In this document: positions 31,911 through 40,572 of the stretch, piece after piece | How positions within the stretch are numbered: the stretch's first letter is position 1 | How the letters are laid out: each line of letters begins with the position of its first letter | Assembly: GCF_006227205.1 (NCBI RefSeq) | Contig: NZ_VCNG01000019.1 | Coordinates: 1-64,000 of the forward strand | Origin: Pseudomonas sp. ICMP22404 | GTDB taxonomy: Bacteria > Pseudomonadota > Gammaproteobacteria > Pseudomonadales > Pseudomonadaceae | DNA length: 64,000 nt | Direction: 5' to 3' | Notes under the pieces: model-generated | Databases searched by the model: none | Told to the model about the DNA's origin: nothing | Seen by the model: only the letters and a program-made list of their open reading frames with translations | Translations under genes and position numbers: made by a program

Positions 31911-32654
31911 ATGAGTCTGCAAGGTAAAGTTGCACTGGTGACCGGTGCAAGCCGCGGCATCGGCCAGGCCATTGCCCTGGAACTGGGTCGCCAAGGCGCC
32001 ATCGTTGTCGGCACCGCGACTTCCGCTTCGGGCGCCGAGCGTATCGCCGCGACCCTGAAGGAAAACGGTATTCAAGGCACGGGCCTTGAGCTGAACGTTA
32101 CCAGTGACGAATCCGTCACGGCGGTGCTGGCCAGCATCCAGGAACAGTTCGGTGTCCCGGCTATCCTGGTCAATAATGCCGGTATCACTCGTGATAACCT
32201 CATGATGCGGATGAAAGATGACGAATGGTTCGACGTGATCGACACCAACCTGAACAGTCTGTATCGGCTGTCCAAGGGCGTTCTGCGCGGCATGACCAAG
32301 GCCCGTTGGGGGCGGATCATCAGTATCGGTTCGGTTGTGGGTGCCATGGGCAACGCCGGCCAAGTAAACTATGCTGCGGCCAAGGCCGGTCTGGAAGGTT
32401 TCAGCCGTGCGCTGGCGCGTGAAGTGGGTTCGCGGTCGATTACGGTAAACTCGGTCGCACCGGGTTTTATCGACACCGACATGACCCGTGAACTGCCGGA
32501 AGCACAGCGTGAAGCCTTGTTGACACAAATTCCGCTGGGGCGCCTGGGGCAGGCCGAAGAGATCGCGTCCGTGGTCGCTTTTCTTGCATCCGACGCTGCG
32601 GCATACGTGACCGGGGCTACAATCCCGGTGAACGGCGGGATGTACATGAGTTAA
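31911..32654 (+). CDS. fabG: 3-oxoacyl-ACP reductase FabG
   Basis: The 247-residue NADPH-dependent short-chain dehydrogenase has TGASRGIGQAIA at residues 12-23, the NNAG motif (ILVNNAGITRDN), the catalytic Ser in ISIGSVVGAMGN and YAAAKAGLEGF (Tyr-X3-Lys), and the NSVAPGFIDTDMT segment typical of FabG. It reduces beta-ketoacyl-ACP. The AGGAG site and its place between fabD and acpP make the assignment secure. Confidence 0.97.
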   Translation: MSLQGKVALVTGASRGIGQAIALELGRQGAIVVGTATSASGAERIAATLKENGIQGTGLELNVTSDESVTAVLASIQEQFGVPAILVNNAGITRDNLMMRMKDDEWFDVIDTNLNSLYRLSKGVLRGMTKARWGRIISIGSVVGAMGNAGQVNYAAAKAGLEGFSRALAREVGSRSITVNSVAPGFIDTDMTRELPEAQREALLTQIPLGRLGQAEEIASVVAFLASDAAAYVTGATIPVNGGMYMS

Positions 32655-32765
32655 ATGTGACGGATTGCTTCAAAAAAATGTCATACGAGCTGTCTAAAAT
32701 CCGTTATAAAGCTGCAACTTATTTATAGACGGCGGGCCGTCAGGGTTCGAAGGAAAAGCTTTCGG

Positions 32766-32793
32766 TTGAAAAATCGAAAAGCCTTTCTATACA
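32766..32793 (+). promoter_or_regulatory. Predicted sigma-70 promoter of acpP
   Basis: TTGAAA (32766-32771) and TATACA (32788-32793) are separated by 16 bases and lie 50 bases before the acpP ATG. A separate strong promoter for the abundant ACP is expected from other gammaproteobacteria. Confidence 0.65.
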
Positions 32794-32844
32794 CTTACCC
32801 ACCGGCCAGTTGCCTGAATTGTCCATTAGGAGTGAAAACAAGGT

Positions 32845-33081
32845 ATGAGCACCATCGAAGAGCGCGTCAAGAAAATCGTTGCCGAGCAACTGGGCGTTAA
32901 GGAAGATGAAGTCAAGAATGAAGCATCTTTCGTTGAAGACCTGGGTGCCGACTCCCTTGACACCGTTGAGCTGGTGATGGCTCTGGAAGAGGAATTCGAG
33001 ACCGAAATCCCTGACGAAGAAGCTGAAAAAATCACTACTGTACAAGCTGCTATCGACTACGTTACCGCCCATCAGGCGTAA
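32845..33081 (+). CDS. acpP: Acyl carrier protein
   Basis: The 78-residue acidic protein starts MSTIEERVKKIVAEQLGV and carries the phosphopantetheine serine in GADSLDTVELVM (Ser37). It is the carrier for fatty acid intermediates. TTAGGAG precedes the ATG. It has its own promoter and a following terminator, so it can be made in excess over its neighbours. Confidence 0.98.
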   Translation: MSTIEERVKKIVAEQLGVKEDEVKNEASFVEDLGADSLDTVELVMALEEEFETEIPDEEAEKITTVQAAIDYVTAHQA

Positions 33082-33109
33082 CCTTTTTAGTCGTCGCTTG
33101 CTGTCATGG

Positions 33110-33145
33110 AAAAACCGCACTGCCATTACGGCGTGCGGTTTTTTC
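33110..33145 (+). terminator. Terminator after acpP
   Basis: AAAAACCGCAC and GTGCGGTTTTTT form a GC-containing stem ending in a T run, about 30 bases after the acpP stop and 45 bases before fabF. It would partially uncouple acpP from fabF. Confidence 0.88.
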
Positions 33146-33188
33146 TTTAGGCCTGATGAAAAGTCGTCATTAGAAAAAGGAGAGTGCT

Positions 33189-34433
33189 GTGTCGCGTAGA
33201 CGCGTCGTAGTCACCGGTATGGGTATGTTGTCGCCACTGGGCACGGATGTGCCGAGCAGCTGGCAGGGCATTCTGGCTGGCCGTAGTGGCATTGGTCTGA
33301 TCGAACACACCGACCTTTCTGCCTATTCCACCCGTTTTGGCGGCTCGGTAAAGGGCTTCAATGTCGAGGAATACCTGTCGGTCAAGGAAGCCCGCAAGCT
33401 TGATCTGTTCATCCAGTACGGCCTGGCTGCCGGTTTTCAGGCGGTGCGCAACGCCGGCCTGGAAGTCACCGATGCCAACCGTGAACGCATCGGTGTGGCC
33501 ATGGGTTCGGGTATTGGCGGCTTGACCAATATCGAAGAAACCAGCCGCACGCTGCACGATTCGGGACCGCGACGGATTTCTCCGTTCTTCGTACCGGGCT
33601 CGATCATCAATATGATTTCCGGTTTCCTGTCCATCCACCTGGGTGCACAGGGACCCAACTATGCCATTGCCACGGCATGTACCACGGGCACCCACTGCAT
33701 TGGCATGGCCGCGCGCAACATCATGTACGACGAAGCTGACGTGATGATCGCTGGCGGCGCCGAGATGGCGGCTTGTGGTCTCGGTATGGGCGGCTTTGGC
33801 GCCTCCCGTGCACTGTCGACCCGCAACGACGAGCCGGCCCGTGCCAGCCGACCTTGGGACAAGGGCCGCGATGGCTTCGTGCTGTCCGACGGTGCTGGTG
33901 CGCTGGTACTCGAGGAGCTGGAGCACGCCAAGGCGCGTGGCGCGACCATCTATGCCGAACTGGTTGGCTTTGGAACCAGCGGTGACGCGTATCACATGAC
34001 CTCGCCGCCGGCCGATGGCGCCGGTGCTGCCCGATGCATCGCCAATGCCTTGCGTGACGCGAAGGTCAACAGCGAGCAGGTGCAATACATCAACGCCCAT
34101 GGCACATCGACCCCGGCGGGCGACCTCGCCGAAGCCCAGGCGATCAAGACCGTGTTCGGCGAGCATGCCTACAAACTGGCCGTCAGCTCGACCAAGTCGA
34201 TGACCGGTCACTTGCTGGGTGCCGCAGGCGCGGTAGAGGCGATCTTCAGCGTGCTGGCGATCAACAGCCAGGTGGCGCCGCCGACCATCAACCTCGACGA
34301 ACCGGACGAAGGCTGCGACCTGGACTTCGTTCCGCACACCGCCCGGGGCATGGACATCGATGTGGTGCTGTCCAACTCCTTCGGCTTCGGTGGCACCAAC
34401 GGCTCGCTGGTGTTCCGCCGGTTTGCCGGTTGA
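33189..34433 (+). CDS. fabF: Beta-ketoacyl-ACP synthase II FabF
   Basis: The 414-residue condensing enzyme has the nucleophile Cys in ATACTTGTHCIGMA, the two catalytic histidines in NAHGTSTPAGD and KSMTGHLLGAAGA, and the C-terminal NSFGFGGTNGSLVF. It elongates acyl-ACP, including the temperature-sensitive step. The start is a GTG at 33189 after AAAGGAGAG. The stop overlaps the pabC start. Confidence 0.97.
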   Translation: MSRRRVVVTGMGMLSPLGTDVPSSWQGILAGRSGIGLIEHTDLSAYSTRFGGSVKGFNVEEYLSVKEARKLDLFIQYGLAAGFQAVRNAGLEVTDANRERIGVAMGSGIGGLTNIEETSRTLHDSGPRRISPFFVPGSIINMISGFLSIHLGAQGPNYAIATACTTGTHCIGMAARNIMYDEADVMIAGGAEMAACGLGMGGFGASRALSTRNDEPARASRPWDKGRDGFVLSDGAGALVLEELEHAKARGATIYAELVGFGTSGDAYHMTSPPADGAGAARCIANALRDAKVNSEQVQYINAHGTSTPAGDLAEAQAIKTVFGEHAYKLAVSSTKSMTGHLLGAAGAVEAIFSVLAINSQVAPPTINLDEPDEGCDLDFVPHTARGMDIDVVLSNSFGFGGTNGSLVFRRFAG

Positions 34434-35248
34434 TGGACAGCTGGGTCGACGGTCAGCCGGCTGACGTTCTGTCGCTGAAGGATCGCGGCCTGGCTTATGG
34501 CGATGGGTTGTTCGAAACCATCGCCGTGCGCAATGGCGAGCCGGTGCTGCTGGCGCGTCATCTGCGGCGGCTCGAGCTGGGCTGCCAGCGGTTGGCGCTC
34601 AATCTCGACAACCGCGCATTGAGCGCGGAACTGAGCGCCTACGCGCAACGCCTGGGTGAAGGTGTGCTGAAGCTGATTGTGACCCGTGGCGACAGCCTGC
34701 GCGGTTATGCCGCCGCCCCTTCGGCCCAGGTTCGGCGCATCCTGCAAGGGAATCCTCCGGCCGCTTATCCTGCTGCCCACGCCGAGCAGGGCGTTGCCCT
34801 GTTTCCTTGTGCGACTCGCCTGTCCGAGCAGCCGTTGCTGGCCGGCCTCAAACATCTCAACCGTCTTGAACAGGTCATGGCTCGCGCCGAATGGACCGAT
34901 TCGGAGCACGCCGAAGGCCTGATGCTGGATATGTCCGGGCGGGTGATCGAAGGGGTCTTCAGCAACCTGTTTATCGTGCGTGACGGTGTGTTGATGACAG
35001 CTGACCTGAGCCGGTGCGGTGTGGCTGGCGTGATGCGTGCCGAATTATTGTTTCAAGCCGAGTCGCAGGGCATCGCCACTCAAGTGACCGATATCCATCT
35101 TGAGCAACTGCACCAGGCCGATGAGGTCTTTGTCTGCAACAGCGTGTATGGCGTGTGGCCGGTACGCGCATGCGGTTCGACACGCTGGTCGGCCGGGCCG
35201 CTCACCCGTAAACTGCAGACCCTTGCCCGCGCGTTATTGGATGTTTGA
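34433..35248 (+). CDS. pabC: Aminodeoxychorismate lyase PabC
   Basis: This PLP-dependent fold-type IV enzyme releases pyruvate to form p-aminobenzoate for folate. The 271-residue product shows DRGLAYGDGLFETI (residues about 17-30), the PLP lysine in LAGLKHLNRLEQVMAR, and EGVFSNLFIV. The ATG at 34433 overlaps the last base of the fabF stop; a TTG one codon earlier is possible. It lies between fabF and mltG as in E. coli. Confidence 0.94.
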   Translation: MDSWVDGQPADVLSLKDRGLAYGDGLFETIAVRNGEPVLLARHLRRLELGCQRLALNLDNRALSAELSAYAQRLGEGVLKLIVTRGDSLRGYAAAPSAQVRRILQGNPPAAYPAAHAEQGVALFPCATRLSEQPLLAGLKHLNRLEQVMARAEWTDSEHAEGLMLDMSGRVIEGVFSNLFIVRDGVLMTADLSRCGVAGVMRAELLFQAESQGIATQVTDIHLEQLHQADEVFVCNSVYGVWPVRACGSTRWSAGPLTRKLQTLARALLDV

Positions 35249-35251
35249 TTC

Positions 35252-36412
35252 GTGAGACGTAAATTCTTGCTGTTGCTGGAAACCGGTCTGGTTCTGGCAG
35301 GGCTGCTGTGGGGCGCTTCTGCCTGGAAGATTCATTCGGCGTTGCAACAGCCGCTGAACATCACTCAGGAAGAACTGCTGGAGATTCCTAACGGGACCAC
35401 CCCGACCAAGACCCTCTATCGCCTTGAGGCTGACGGCCTGATCAGGGACGCGTTCTGGCTGAGGGTGTATTGGCGCTTCAATCTCGCCGGCCAGCCCCTG
35501 CACTCCGGCGAATACCGGATGGTGCCGGGCATGACCATGGAAAACCTGATCGGCGTTTGGAAGCGCGGCGAGGTGGTGCAGTACAGCGTGACACTGGTGG
35601 AAGGCTGGAATTTCCGTCAGGTCCGTGCGGCACTGGCCAAGGATGAAAAACTCCAGCAGACCCTCACCGGCCTGAGTGACAGCGAGGTGATGGATCGGCT
35701 GGGCCACTCCGGGGTGTTCCCCGAAGGGCGGTTTTTCCCGGATACCTATCGCTTCGTGCGCGGAACGTCGGACGTTGATCTTCTGAACAAGGCCTACGAC
35801 CGGCTTGAAGACGTACTGGCGAGGGAATGGGCCGAACGCGCCGCCGATGTGCCCTATACCCAGCCCTACCAGGCGCTGATCATGGCATCCCTGGTGGAAA
35901 AGGAAACCGGCGTACCCCAGGAACGCAGTCAGATTGCCGGTGTGTTCGTGCGTCGTCTGCGCATGGGCATGCTGCTGCAGACCGATCCCACGGTGATCTA
36001 TGGCCTGGGCGAGCGCTACACTGGCAAACTCACCCGTGCCCATTTGAAAGAAGAGAATCCGTACAACACCTACCTGGTTCCGGGGTTGCCGCCGACGCCG
36101 ATTGCCATGGTGGGACGCGAGGCGATTCATGCCGCGTTGAATCCTGCGTCGGGAGACAGCCTTTACTTTGTCGCGCGCGGGGATGGCAGCCACGTGTTTT
36201 CCGACAATCTGGATGAGCACAACAACGCGGTGCGCGAATACCAGCTCAAGCGTCGCGCCGACTATCGCTCCAGCCCGGCTCCGGCCACGCAGGGTGACTC
36301 GGCGCCGATTCCGGCGGCCTCGCCCGATACGGCTCCCGAAGCCCTGCCCCAGGTGCAACCGGAGAAGCCTGCTCCCGAACCGAATGCTGACGAGCTCCCG
36401 AGCCCGCAATGA
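35252..36412 (+). CDS. mltG: Endolytic murein transglycosylase MltG
   Basis: The 386-residue protein has one N-terminal membrane helix (LLLLETGLVLAGLLWGASAW) and a periplasmic YceG domain with the catalytic Glu in MASLVEKETG and the following LQTDPTVIYGLG and NPYNTYLVPGLPPTPI motifs. It cleaves nascent glycan strands and sets their length. A Pro/Ala-rich tail of about 45 residues (from about 340) extends beyond the E. coli protein. The GTG start at 35252 follows the pabC stop by three bases. Confidence 0.95.
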   Translation: MRRKFLLLLETGLVLAGLLWGASAWKIHSALQQPLNITQEELLEIPNGTTPTKTLYRLEADGLIRDAFWLRVYWRFNLAGQPLHSGEYRMVPGMTMENLIGVWKRGEVVQYSVTLVEGWNFRQVRAALAKDEKLQQTLTGLSDSEVMDRLGHSGVFPEGRFFPDTYRFVRGTSDVDLLNKAYDRLEDVLAREWAERAADVPYTQPYQALIMASLVEKETGVPQERSQIAGVFVRRLRMGMLLQTDPTVIYGLGERYTGKLTRAHLKEENPYNTYLVPGLPPTPIAMVGREAIHAALNPASGDSLYFVARGDGSHVFSDNLDEHNNAVREYQLKRRADYRSSPAPATQGDSAPIPAASPDTAPEALPQVQPEKPAPEPNADELPSPQ

Positions 36413-36431
36413 CTCTGACTAAGGACTGCCC

Positions 36432-37064
36432 GTGACTGGCTTGTTTATAACGCTGGAGGGCCCGGAGGGCGCCGGCAAGAGCACCAACCGCGAATTCCTG
36501 GCCGAACGCCTTCGGACTGCGGGGATCGAGGTGGTGCTGACCCGCGAGCCGGGCGGTACGCCGCTGGCGGAGCGGATCCGTGAGGTGCTGCTGGCGCCGG
36601 CCGAAGAAGTGATGAACCCCGACACCGAGCTGTTGCTGGTGTTCGCCGCCCGGGCACAACACCTGTCCGAGGTGATTCGTCCGGCCCTGGCCCGTGGCGC
36701 AGTGGTGCTCTGCGATCGCTTTACCGATTCGACCTATGCCTATCAAGGTGGTGGCCGGGGCTTGTCCCTGGAGCGCATCGCGGCACTGGAAACCTTTGTC
36801 CAGGGCGACCTGCGACCGGACCTGACGCTGGTGTTCGACCTGCCGGTGGAAATCGGCCTGGCCCGTGCCAGCGCCCGTGGTCGGCTGGATCGTTTCGAGC
36901 TTGAGGGCGAGGCATTCTTCAATGCCGTGCGCAACGCCTTCCTGAGCCGTGCCAAGGCCGATCCGGCGCGTTACCTGTTGATCGATGCCTCCCAGCCGCT
37001 GACCCAGGTCCAGCAATCGCTGGACAGCCTGTTGCCCGGTTTGCTGGAGCGTGTCCGTGGCTGA
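36432..37064 (+). CDS. tmk: Thymidylate kinase
   Basis: The 210-residue dTMP kinase has the P-loop LEGPEGAGKST, the DRF-type motif CDRFTDSTYAYQGGGRG and the LID-like LDRFE segment. It makes dTDP for DNA synthesis. A GTG start at 36432 begins 19 bases after mltG, and the gene overlaps holB by 8 bases. Confidence 0.97.
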   Translation: MTGLFITLEGPEGAGKSTNREFLAERLRTAGIEVVLTREPGGTPLAERIREVLLAPAEEVMNPDTELLLVFAARAQHLSEVIRPALARGAVVLCDRFTDSTYAYQGGGRGLSLERIAALETFVQGDLRPDLTLVFDLPVEIGLARASARGRLDRFELEGEAFFNAVRNAFLSRAKADPARYLLIDASQPLTQVQQSLDSLLPGLLERVRG

Positions 37065-38043
37065 AGCCTATCCCTGGCAGGACGGTCTCTGGCAACAACT
37101 GGCCGGTCGTGCCCAGCATGCCCATGCGTACCTGCTGCATGGCCCGGTCGGGATCGGCAAGCGGGCACTGGCCGAACGCCTGATGGCCCACCTGCTGTGC
37201 CAGCGCCCGGGCGCCTCGAACGCGTGCGGCGAGTGCAAGTCCTGCCTGCTGCTCAAGGCTGGCAGCCATCCCGATAACTATGTGCTGGAGCCGGAGGAGG
37301 CGGACAAGGCGATCAAGGTCGACCAGGTCCGTGATCTGGTCAGCTTCGTGGTCCAGACCTCACAGCTGGGTGGGCGCAAAGTGGTGCTGATCGAGCCGGT
37401 CGAGTCGATGAACATCAACGCCGCCAATGCCTTGCTCAAGAGCCTCGAGGAGCCTTCTGGCGACACCGTCCTCTTGCTGGTCAGTCACCAGCCGAGTCGC
37501 TTGCTGCCGACCATCAAGAGCCGTTGTGTGCAACAGGCCTGCCCGTTGCCGAGCGAGGCGATGAGTTTGCAATGGTTGGCCCAGGCCTTGCCCGACAGCA
37601 CCGATGACGAGCGTGTCGAATTGCTGACCCTCGCCGCCGGTTCGCCCCTGGCGGCCGTCAGCCTCCAGGCCCAGGGTGTGCGTGAGCAGCGGGCGTTGGT
37701 GGTGGACGGGGTGAAGAAGCTGCTCAAGCAGCAGCAATCACCGACGCAATTGGCCGAGGGGTGGAACGCCATCCCGCTGCTGTTGCTGTTCGACTGGTTC
37801 TGCGACTGGTCGAGCCTGATCTTGCGTTACCAGCTTACCGACGATGAGGCGGGCCTGGGGCTGGCGGACATGCGCAAGGTGATTCAGTACCTGGCGCAAA
37901 AAAGCAGCCAGGACAAAATCTTGAACATTCAGGACTGGTTGCTTGCCCAACGTCAGAAGGTGCTGAGCAAGGCGAACCTCAACCGGGTGCTGTTGCTCGA
38001 GGCATTGTTGGTGCAGTGGGCGAGCTTGCCGGGTCGTAACTGA
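37057..38043 (+). CDS. holB: DNA polymerase III subunit delta' (HolB)
   Basis: The 328-residue clamp-loader subunit has the AAA+ fold with a degenerate P-loop (HGPVGIGKRALAER), a zinc module with cysteines in CQRPGASNACGECKSCL, and the sensor-like NAANALLKSLEEPS. It works with HolA, DnaX and the beta clamp. I prefer the GTG at 37057 (VAEAYPWQ, GGAG seven bases upstream) to the GTG two codons earlier. Confidence 0.94.
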   Translation: MAEAYPWQDGLWQQLAGRAQHAHAYLLHGPVGIGKRALAERLMAHLLCQRPGASNACGECKSCLLLKAGSHPDNYVLEPEEADKAIKVDQVRDLVSFVVQTSQLGGRKVVLIEPVESMNINAANALLKSLEEPSGDTVLLLVSHQPSRLLPTIKSRCVQQACPLPSEAMSLQWLAQALPDSTDDERVELLTLAAGSPLAAVSLQAQGVREQRALVVDGVKKLLKQQQSPTQLAEGWNAIPLLLLFDWFCDWSSLILRYQLTDDEAGLGLADMRKVIQYLAQKSSQDKILNIQDWLLAQRQKVLSKANLNRVLLLEALLVQWASLPGRN

Positions 38044-38061
38044 CAGACGTCGCCAAGGCTC

Positions 38062-38222
38062 CTAGACTCAGTACGAAAAGTCTTGAGACGAAGGTCAGGC
38101 AAGGCGAAAACAGCCGAGGAACGCCCGGGGTCGCGTCCGACTGTACTGGAATACATGAGCATTCCGAGGCTGTTTTCAACGCAGCATGAACAAGTATCAA
38201 GGCTTTTCGTACTGAGGCTAGA
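38062..38222. repeat. 161-bp palindromic element flanked by CTAG (MITE-like)
   Basis: The left end CTAGACTCAGTACGAAAAG matches the reverse complement of the right end (CTTTTCGTACTGAGGCTAG) except for one base, and internal blocks (GAAAACAGCC against GGCTGTTTTC) pair as well. CTAGACTCAG also occurs directly repeated at 38062-38071 and 38219-38228. There is no ORF; it sits between holB and pilZ inside an otherwise tight operon. Confidence 0.8.
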
Positions 38223-38249
38223 CTCAGCTCAATCGCAGCGGAGAACAGC

Positions 38250-38606
38250 ATGAACGAACCTGTCAGTCCCGGACCGCGCAACGGCATCCTGTCCCTGGCC
38301 ATCAAGGACAAGTCGGTGCTTTACGCCGCCTACATGCCTTTCATCAGGAATGGCGGCCTGTTCATTCCCACCAACAAGCATTATCGACTGGGGGATGAAG
38401 TGTTCATGCTGTTGAGCCTGATGGATGAACCGGAGAAAATCCCGGTCGCCGGCAAGGTGATCTGGATGACCCCCAAAGGTGCCCAGGGCAACCGAGCGGC
38501 CGGCGTCGGCGTGCAGTTCAATGACGGCGACAGCTCAGCCCGCAATCAGATCGAAACCCACCTGGCCGGAACCCTGAAGTCCGACCGTCCCACCCATACG
38601 ATGTAG
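38250..38606 (+). CDS. pilZ: Type IV pilus assembly protein PilZ
   Basis: The 118-residue protein has the PilZ-domain fold (NGGLFIPTNKHYRLGDEVFMLLSLMDEPEKIPVAG in part, then VIWMTPKG and GVGVQFND). It lacks the RxxxR and D/NxSxxG motifs needed to bind cyclic-di-GMP, as is known for the founding PilZ (PA2960), which acts in type IV pilus assembly through PilB and FimX. It keeps the PAO1 position between holB and tatD, although a repeat element separates it from holB. Confidence 0.92.
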   Translation: MNEPVSPGPRNGILSLAIKDKSVLYAAYMPFIRNGGLFIPTNKHYRLGDEVFMLLSLMDEPEKIPVAGKVIWMTPKGAQGNRAAGVGVQFNDGDSSARNQIETHLAGTLKSDRPTHTM

Positions 38607-38617
38607 CCCGACCCTTT

Positions 38618-39412
38618 ATGCTCGTAGATTCCCATTGTCACCTCGACCGTCTCGACCTTGCCGCCCATGGCGGTTCCCTGGATGCAGCGCTGGACGCTGC
38701 CCGTCAGCGGGGCGTCGGACACTTCCTGTGCATCGGTGTCAGCGCCGACAATGCCGCCGACGTCAAGGTCCTGGCCGACCGTTATGAAGATGTCGACTGT
38801 TCGGTCGGTGTCCATCCGCTGGATGTCCAGCCCGATGCTGCGCCGGCCCTGGACTGGCTGTTGCGTGAGCTCGACCATCCAAGGGTCGTCGCCATCGGTG
38901 AAACCGGCCTGGACTACCACTACGAGCCGGAAGCCGCCGAAGTGCAACAGGCTTCATTCCGCCTGCACCTGGACGCCGCGAAGCAGACTGGCAAGCCGGT
39001 GATCATCCACACCCGGGGCGCTCGGGCTGACACCCTGGCCTTGCTGCGCGAGGCCGCGCTGCCCCAGGCCGGCGTGCTGCACTGTTTTACCGAAGACTGG
39101 GACATGGCCAAGGCAGCGCTGGACATGGGGTATTACATTTCCCTGTCCGGGATTGTCACGTTCCGCAACGCCGATGCCTTGCGTGACGTGGCCAGCAGGG
39201 TGCCGGCCGACCGGTTGCTGGTGGAAACCGACTCGCCGTACCTGGCCCCGATCCCGTATCGCGGCAAGCCGAATCTTCCGCAATATGTGCGGGAGGTGGC
39301 GGAGTTCCTGGCAATGCTGCGTGGCGAATCCTACGAGCGGTTCGCTGACCAGACGACGGAGAATTTCAAACGGTTGTTTCCGCTGGCTCACGTCCGGTCG
39401 GTCAAGGCTTGA
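38618..39412 (+). CDS. tatD: TatD family metal-dependent hydrolase
   Basis: The 264-residue TIM-barrel hydrolase has the metal ligands in VDSHCHLD (residues 3-10), the Glu in AIGETGLDYHY, the His in PVIIHTR, the His in VLHCFTE, and the Asp in LVETDSPYLAP. TatD/YcfH proteins are magnesium-dependent deoxyribonucleases or related hydrolases. It ends the long cell-growth block; the sRNA region follows. Confidence 0.93.
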   Translation: MLVDSHCHLDRLDLAAHGGSLDAALDAARQRGVGHFLCIGVSADNAADVKVLADRYEDVDCSVGVHPLDVQPDAAPALDWLLRELDHPRVVAIGETGLDYHYEPEAAEVQQASFRLHLDAAKQTGKPVIIHTRGARADTLALLREAALPQAGVLHCFTEDWDMAKAALDMGYYISLSGIVTFRNADALRDVASRVPADRLLVETDSPYLAPIPYRGKPNLPQYVREVAEFLAMLRGESYERFADQTTENFKRLFPLAHVRSVKA

Positions 39413-39421
39413 ATTTCGAAC

Positions 39422-39540
39422 AAAAAAAACCCGGGTTCTGGGGGGTGAATCCGGGTTAAGACCATTAGGAGTAAAACAAAGGCACGCGGTCCTTTGGTAC
39501 CTTTACCGGCGCGTCACTTGGGGGAGATGTCGCGCCGACA
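39422..39540 (-). ncRNA. rgsA: Probable RgsA (P16) small RNA
   Basis: On the minus strand this region ends in a strong terminator: AACCCGG and CCGGGTT arms (39457-39428) then eight T residues (complement of 39422-39429). Upstream, a second stem (CGGCGCG/CGCGCCG) precedes it, and CAATACT (39552-39546) is a plausible sigma-S-like -10 box about seven bases before a start near 39540, predicting a transcript of about 118 nucleotides. RgsA, as I recall, is a GacA- and RpoS-dependent RNA of about 120 nucleotides encoded in the intergenic region beside the tatD homologue (PA2959) in Pseudomonas. The identity rests on location, size and structure, not on an alignment. Confidence 0.72.
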
Positions 39541-39552
39541 ATTGAAGTATTG

Positions 39553-39795
39553 ATCAGGATACCGACGCGTCCAGTTTGCCCGGGGCGGTTTTTAAACAAA
39601 TTTGGAATACGCTCGCTTCGGATAAGTTCTCACTGTCGCCACCGGTTGTCGGGACGACGCGGTAGCGCAAGCGGCAGCGAGCCAATGTTGTACGATTTTG
39701 TGAGGAACTATGGCCGGGAACGGATGATCCGTGCATTTTTGCGTAAGTTAGGCATAATACCCGGCTTCGAATTTTGACCTTCAGACCTTTTTCTT
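39553..39795. other. Intergenic region between the sRNA and the TetR gene
   Basis: No gene is seen. It should hold the promoter and activation elements of the minus-strand sRNA and the promoter of the TetR-type gene. TTGCGT (39739-39744) and TAATAC (39757-39762), 12 bases apart, are too close together to be a normal promoter, so I do not assign one. Confidence 0.4.
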
Positions 39796-40434
39796 ATGCA
39801 CAAAGAACCTCGTAAGGTCCGTGAGTTTCGCCGCCGCGAGCAGGAAATTCTCGACACCGCGCTCAAGTTGTTTCTCGACCAGGGCGAAGACAGCGTCACC
39901 GTCGAGATGATTGCGGATGCTGTGGGTATCGGCAAAGGCACGATCTATAAACATTTCAAATCCAAGGCGGAAATCTACCTGCGCCTGATGCTCGATTACG
40001 AGCGCGATTTGAACGAATTGCTGCATTCGGCGGACGTGGACAAGGACAAGGAGGCGCTGTCCCGGGCCTACTTCGAATTCCGCATGCGCGATCCCCAGCG
40101 CTACCGCTTGTTCGACCGCCTGGAAGAGAAGGTGGTCAAGGGCAACCAGGTGCCGGAGATGGTCGAGGAGCTGCACAAGATCCGCGCTTCGAACTTCGAG
40201 CGCCTGACGTTGCTGATCAAGGGCCGGATCAGCGAAGGCAAGCTCGAAGATGTGCCACCTTACTTCCACTACTGCGCTGCCTGGGCGTTGGTGCATGGTG
40301 CGGTGGCGTTGTACCACTCACCGTTCTGGAGCAACGTGCTGGAGGATCAGGAAGGTTTCTTCCAGTTCCTGATGGACATCGGTGTGCGCATGGGCAACAA
40401 GCGCAAGCGCGATACCGACGTACCGAGCAGTTAA
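39796..40434 (+). CDS. TetR family transcriptional regulator
   Basis: The 212-residue protein has an N-terminal TetR helix-turn-helix (REQEILDTALKLFLDQGEDS, then MIADAVGIGKGTIYKHFKSK, about 15-60) and a helical ligand domain. The ligand and targets are unknown; the PAO1 counterpart is PA2957. It faces the same way as the MoaA-like gene that follows. The C-terminus is basic (MGNKRKRDTD). Confidence 0.9.
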   Translation: MHKEPRKVREFRRREQEILDTALKLFLDQGEDSVTVEMIADAVGIGKGTIYKHFKSKAEIYLRLMLDYERDLNELLHSADVDKDKEALSRAYFEFRMRDPQRYRLFDRLEEKVVKGNQVPEMVEELHKIRASNFERLTLLIKGRISEGKLEDVPPYFHYCAAWALVHGAVALYHSPFWSNVLEDQEGFFQFLMDIGVRMGNKRKRDTDVPSS

Positions 40435-40572
40435 GGCATTCAGATACCTGATTGCGCCATGTCCGCTTACATGGCGCAGTGCCCCAGTAATATACTCAGG
40501 CTTGGGTCTTGCGAAAACCTGAATTCTAGGTCAAGTTTCGTAGGTCCGATTTTTCTTTCGCCGGAGTCATCC

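Noticed and set aside
38250..38606. Cyclic-di-GMP receptor
   Set aside because: The PilZ-domain protein lacks the RxxxR and (D/N)xSxxG motifs, as does the founding PilZ pilus protein.
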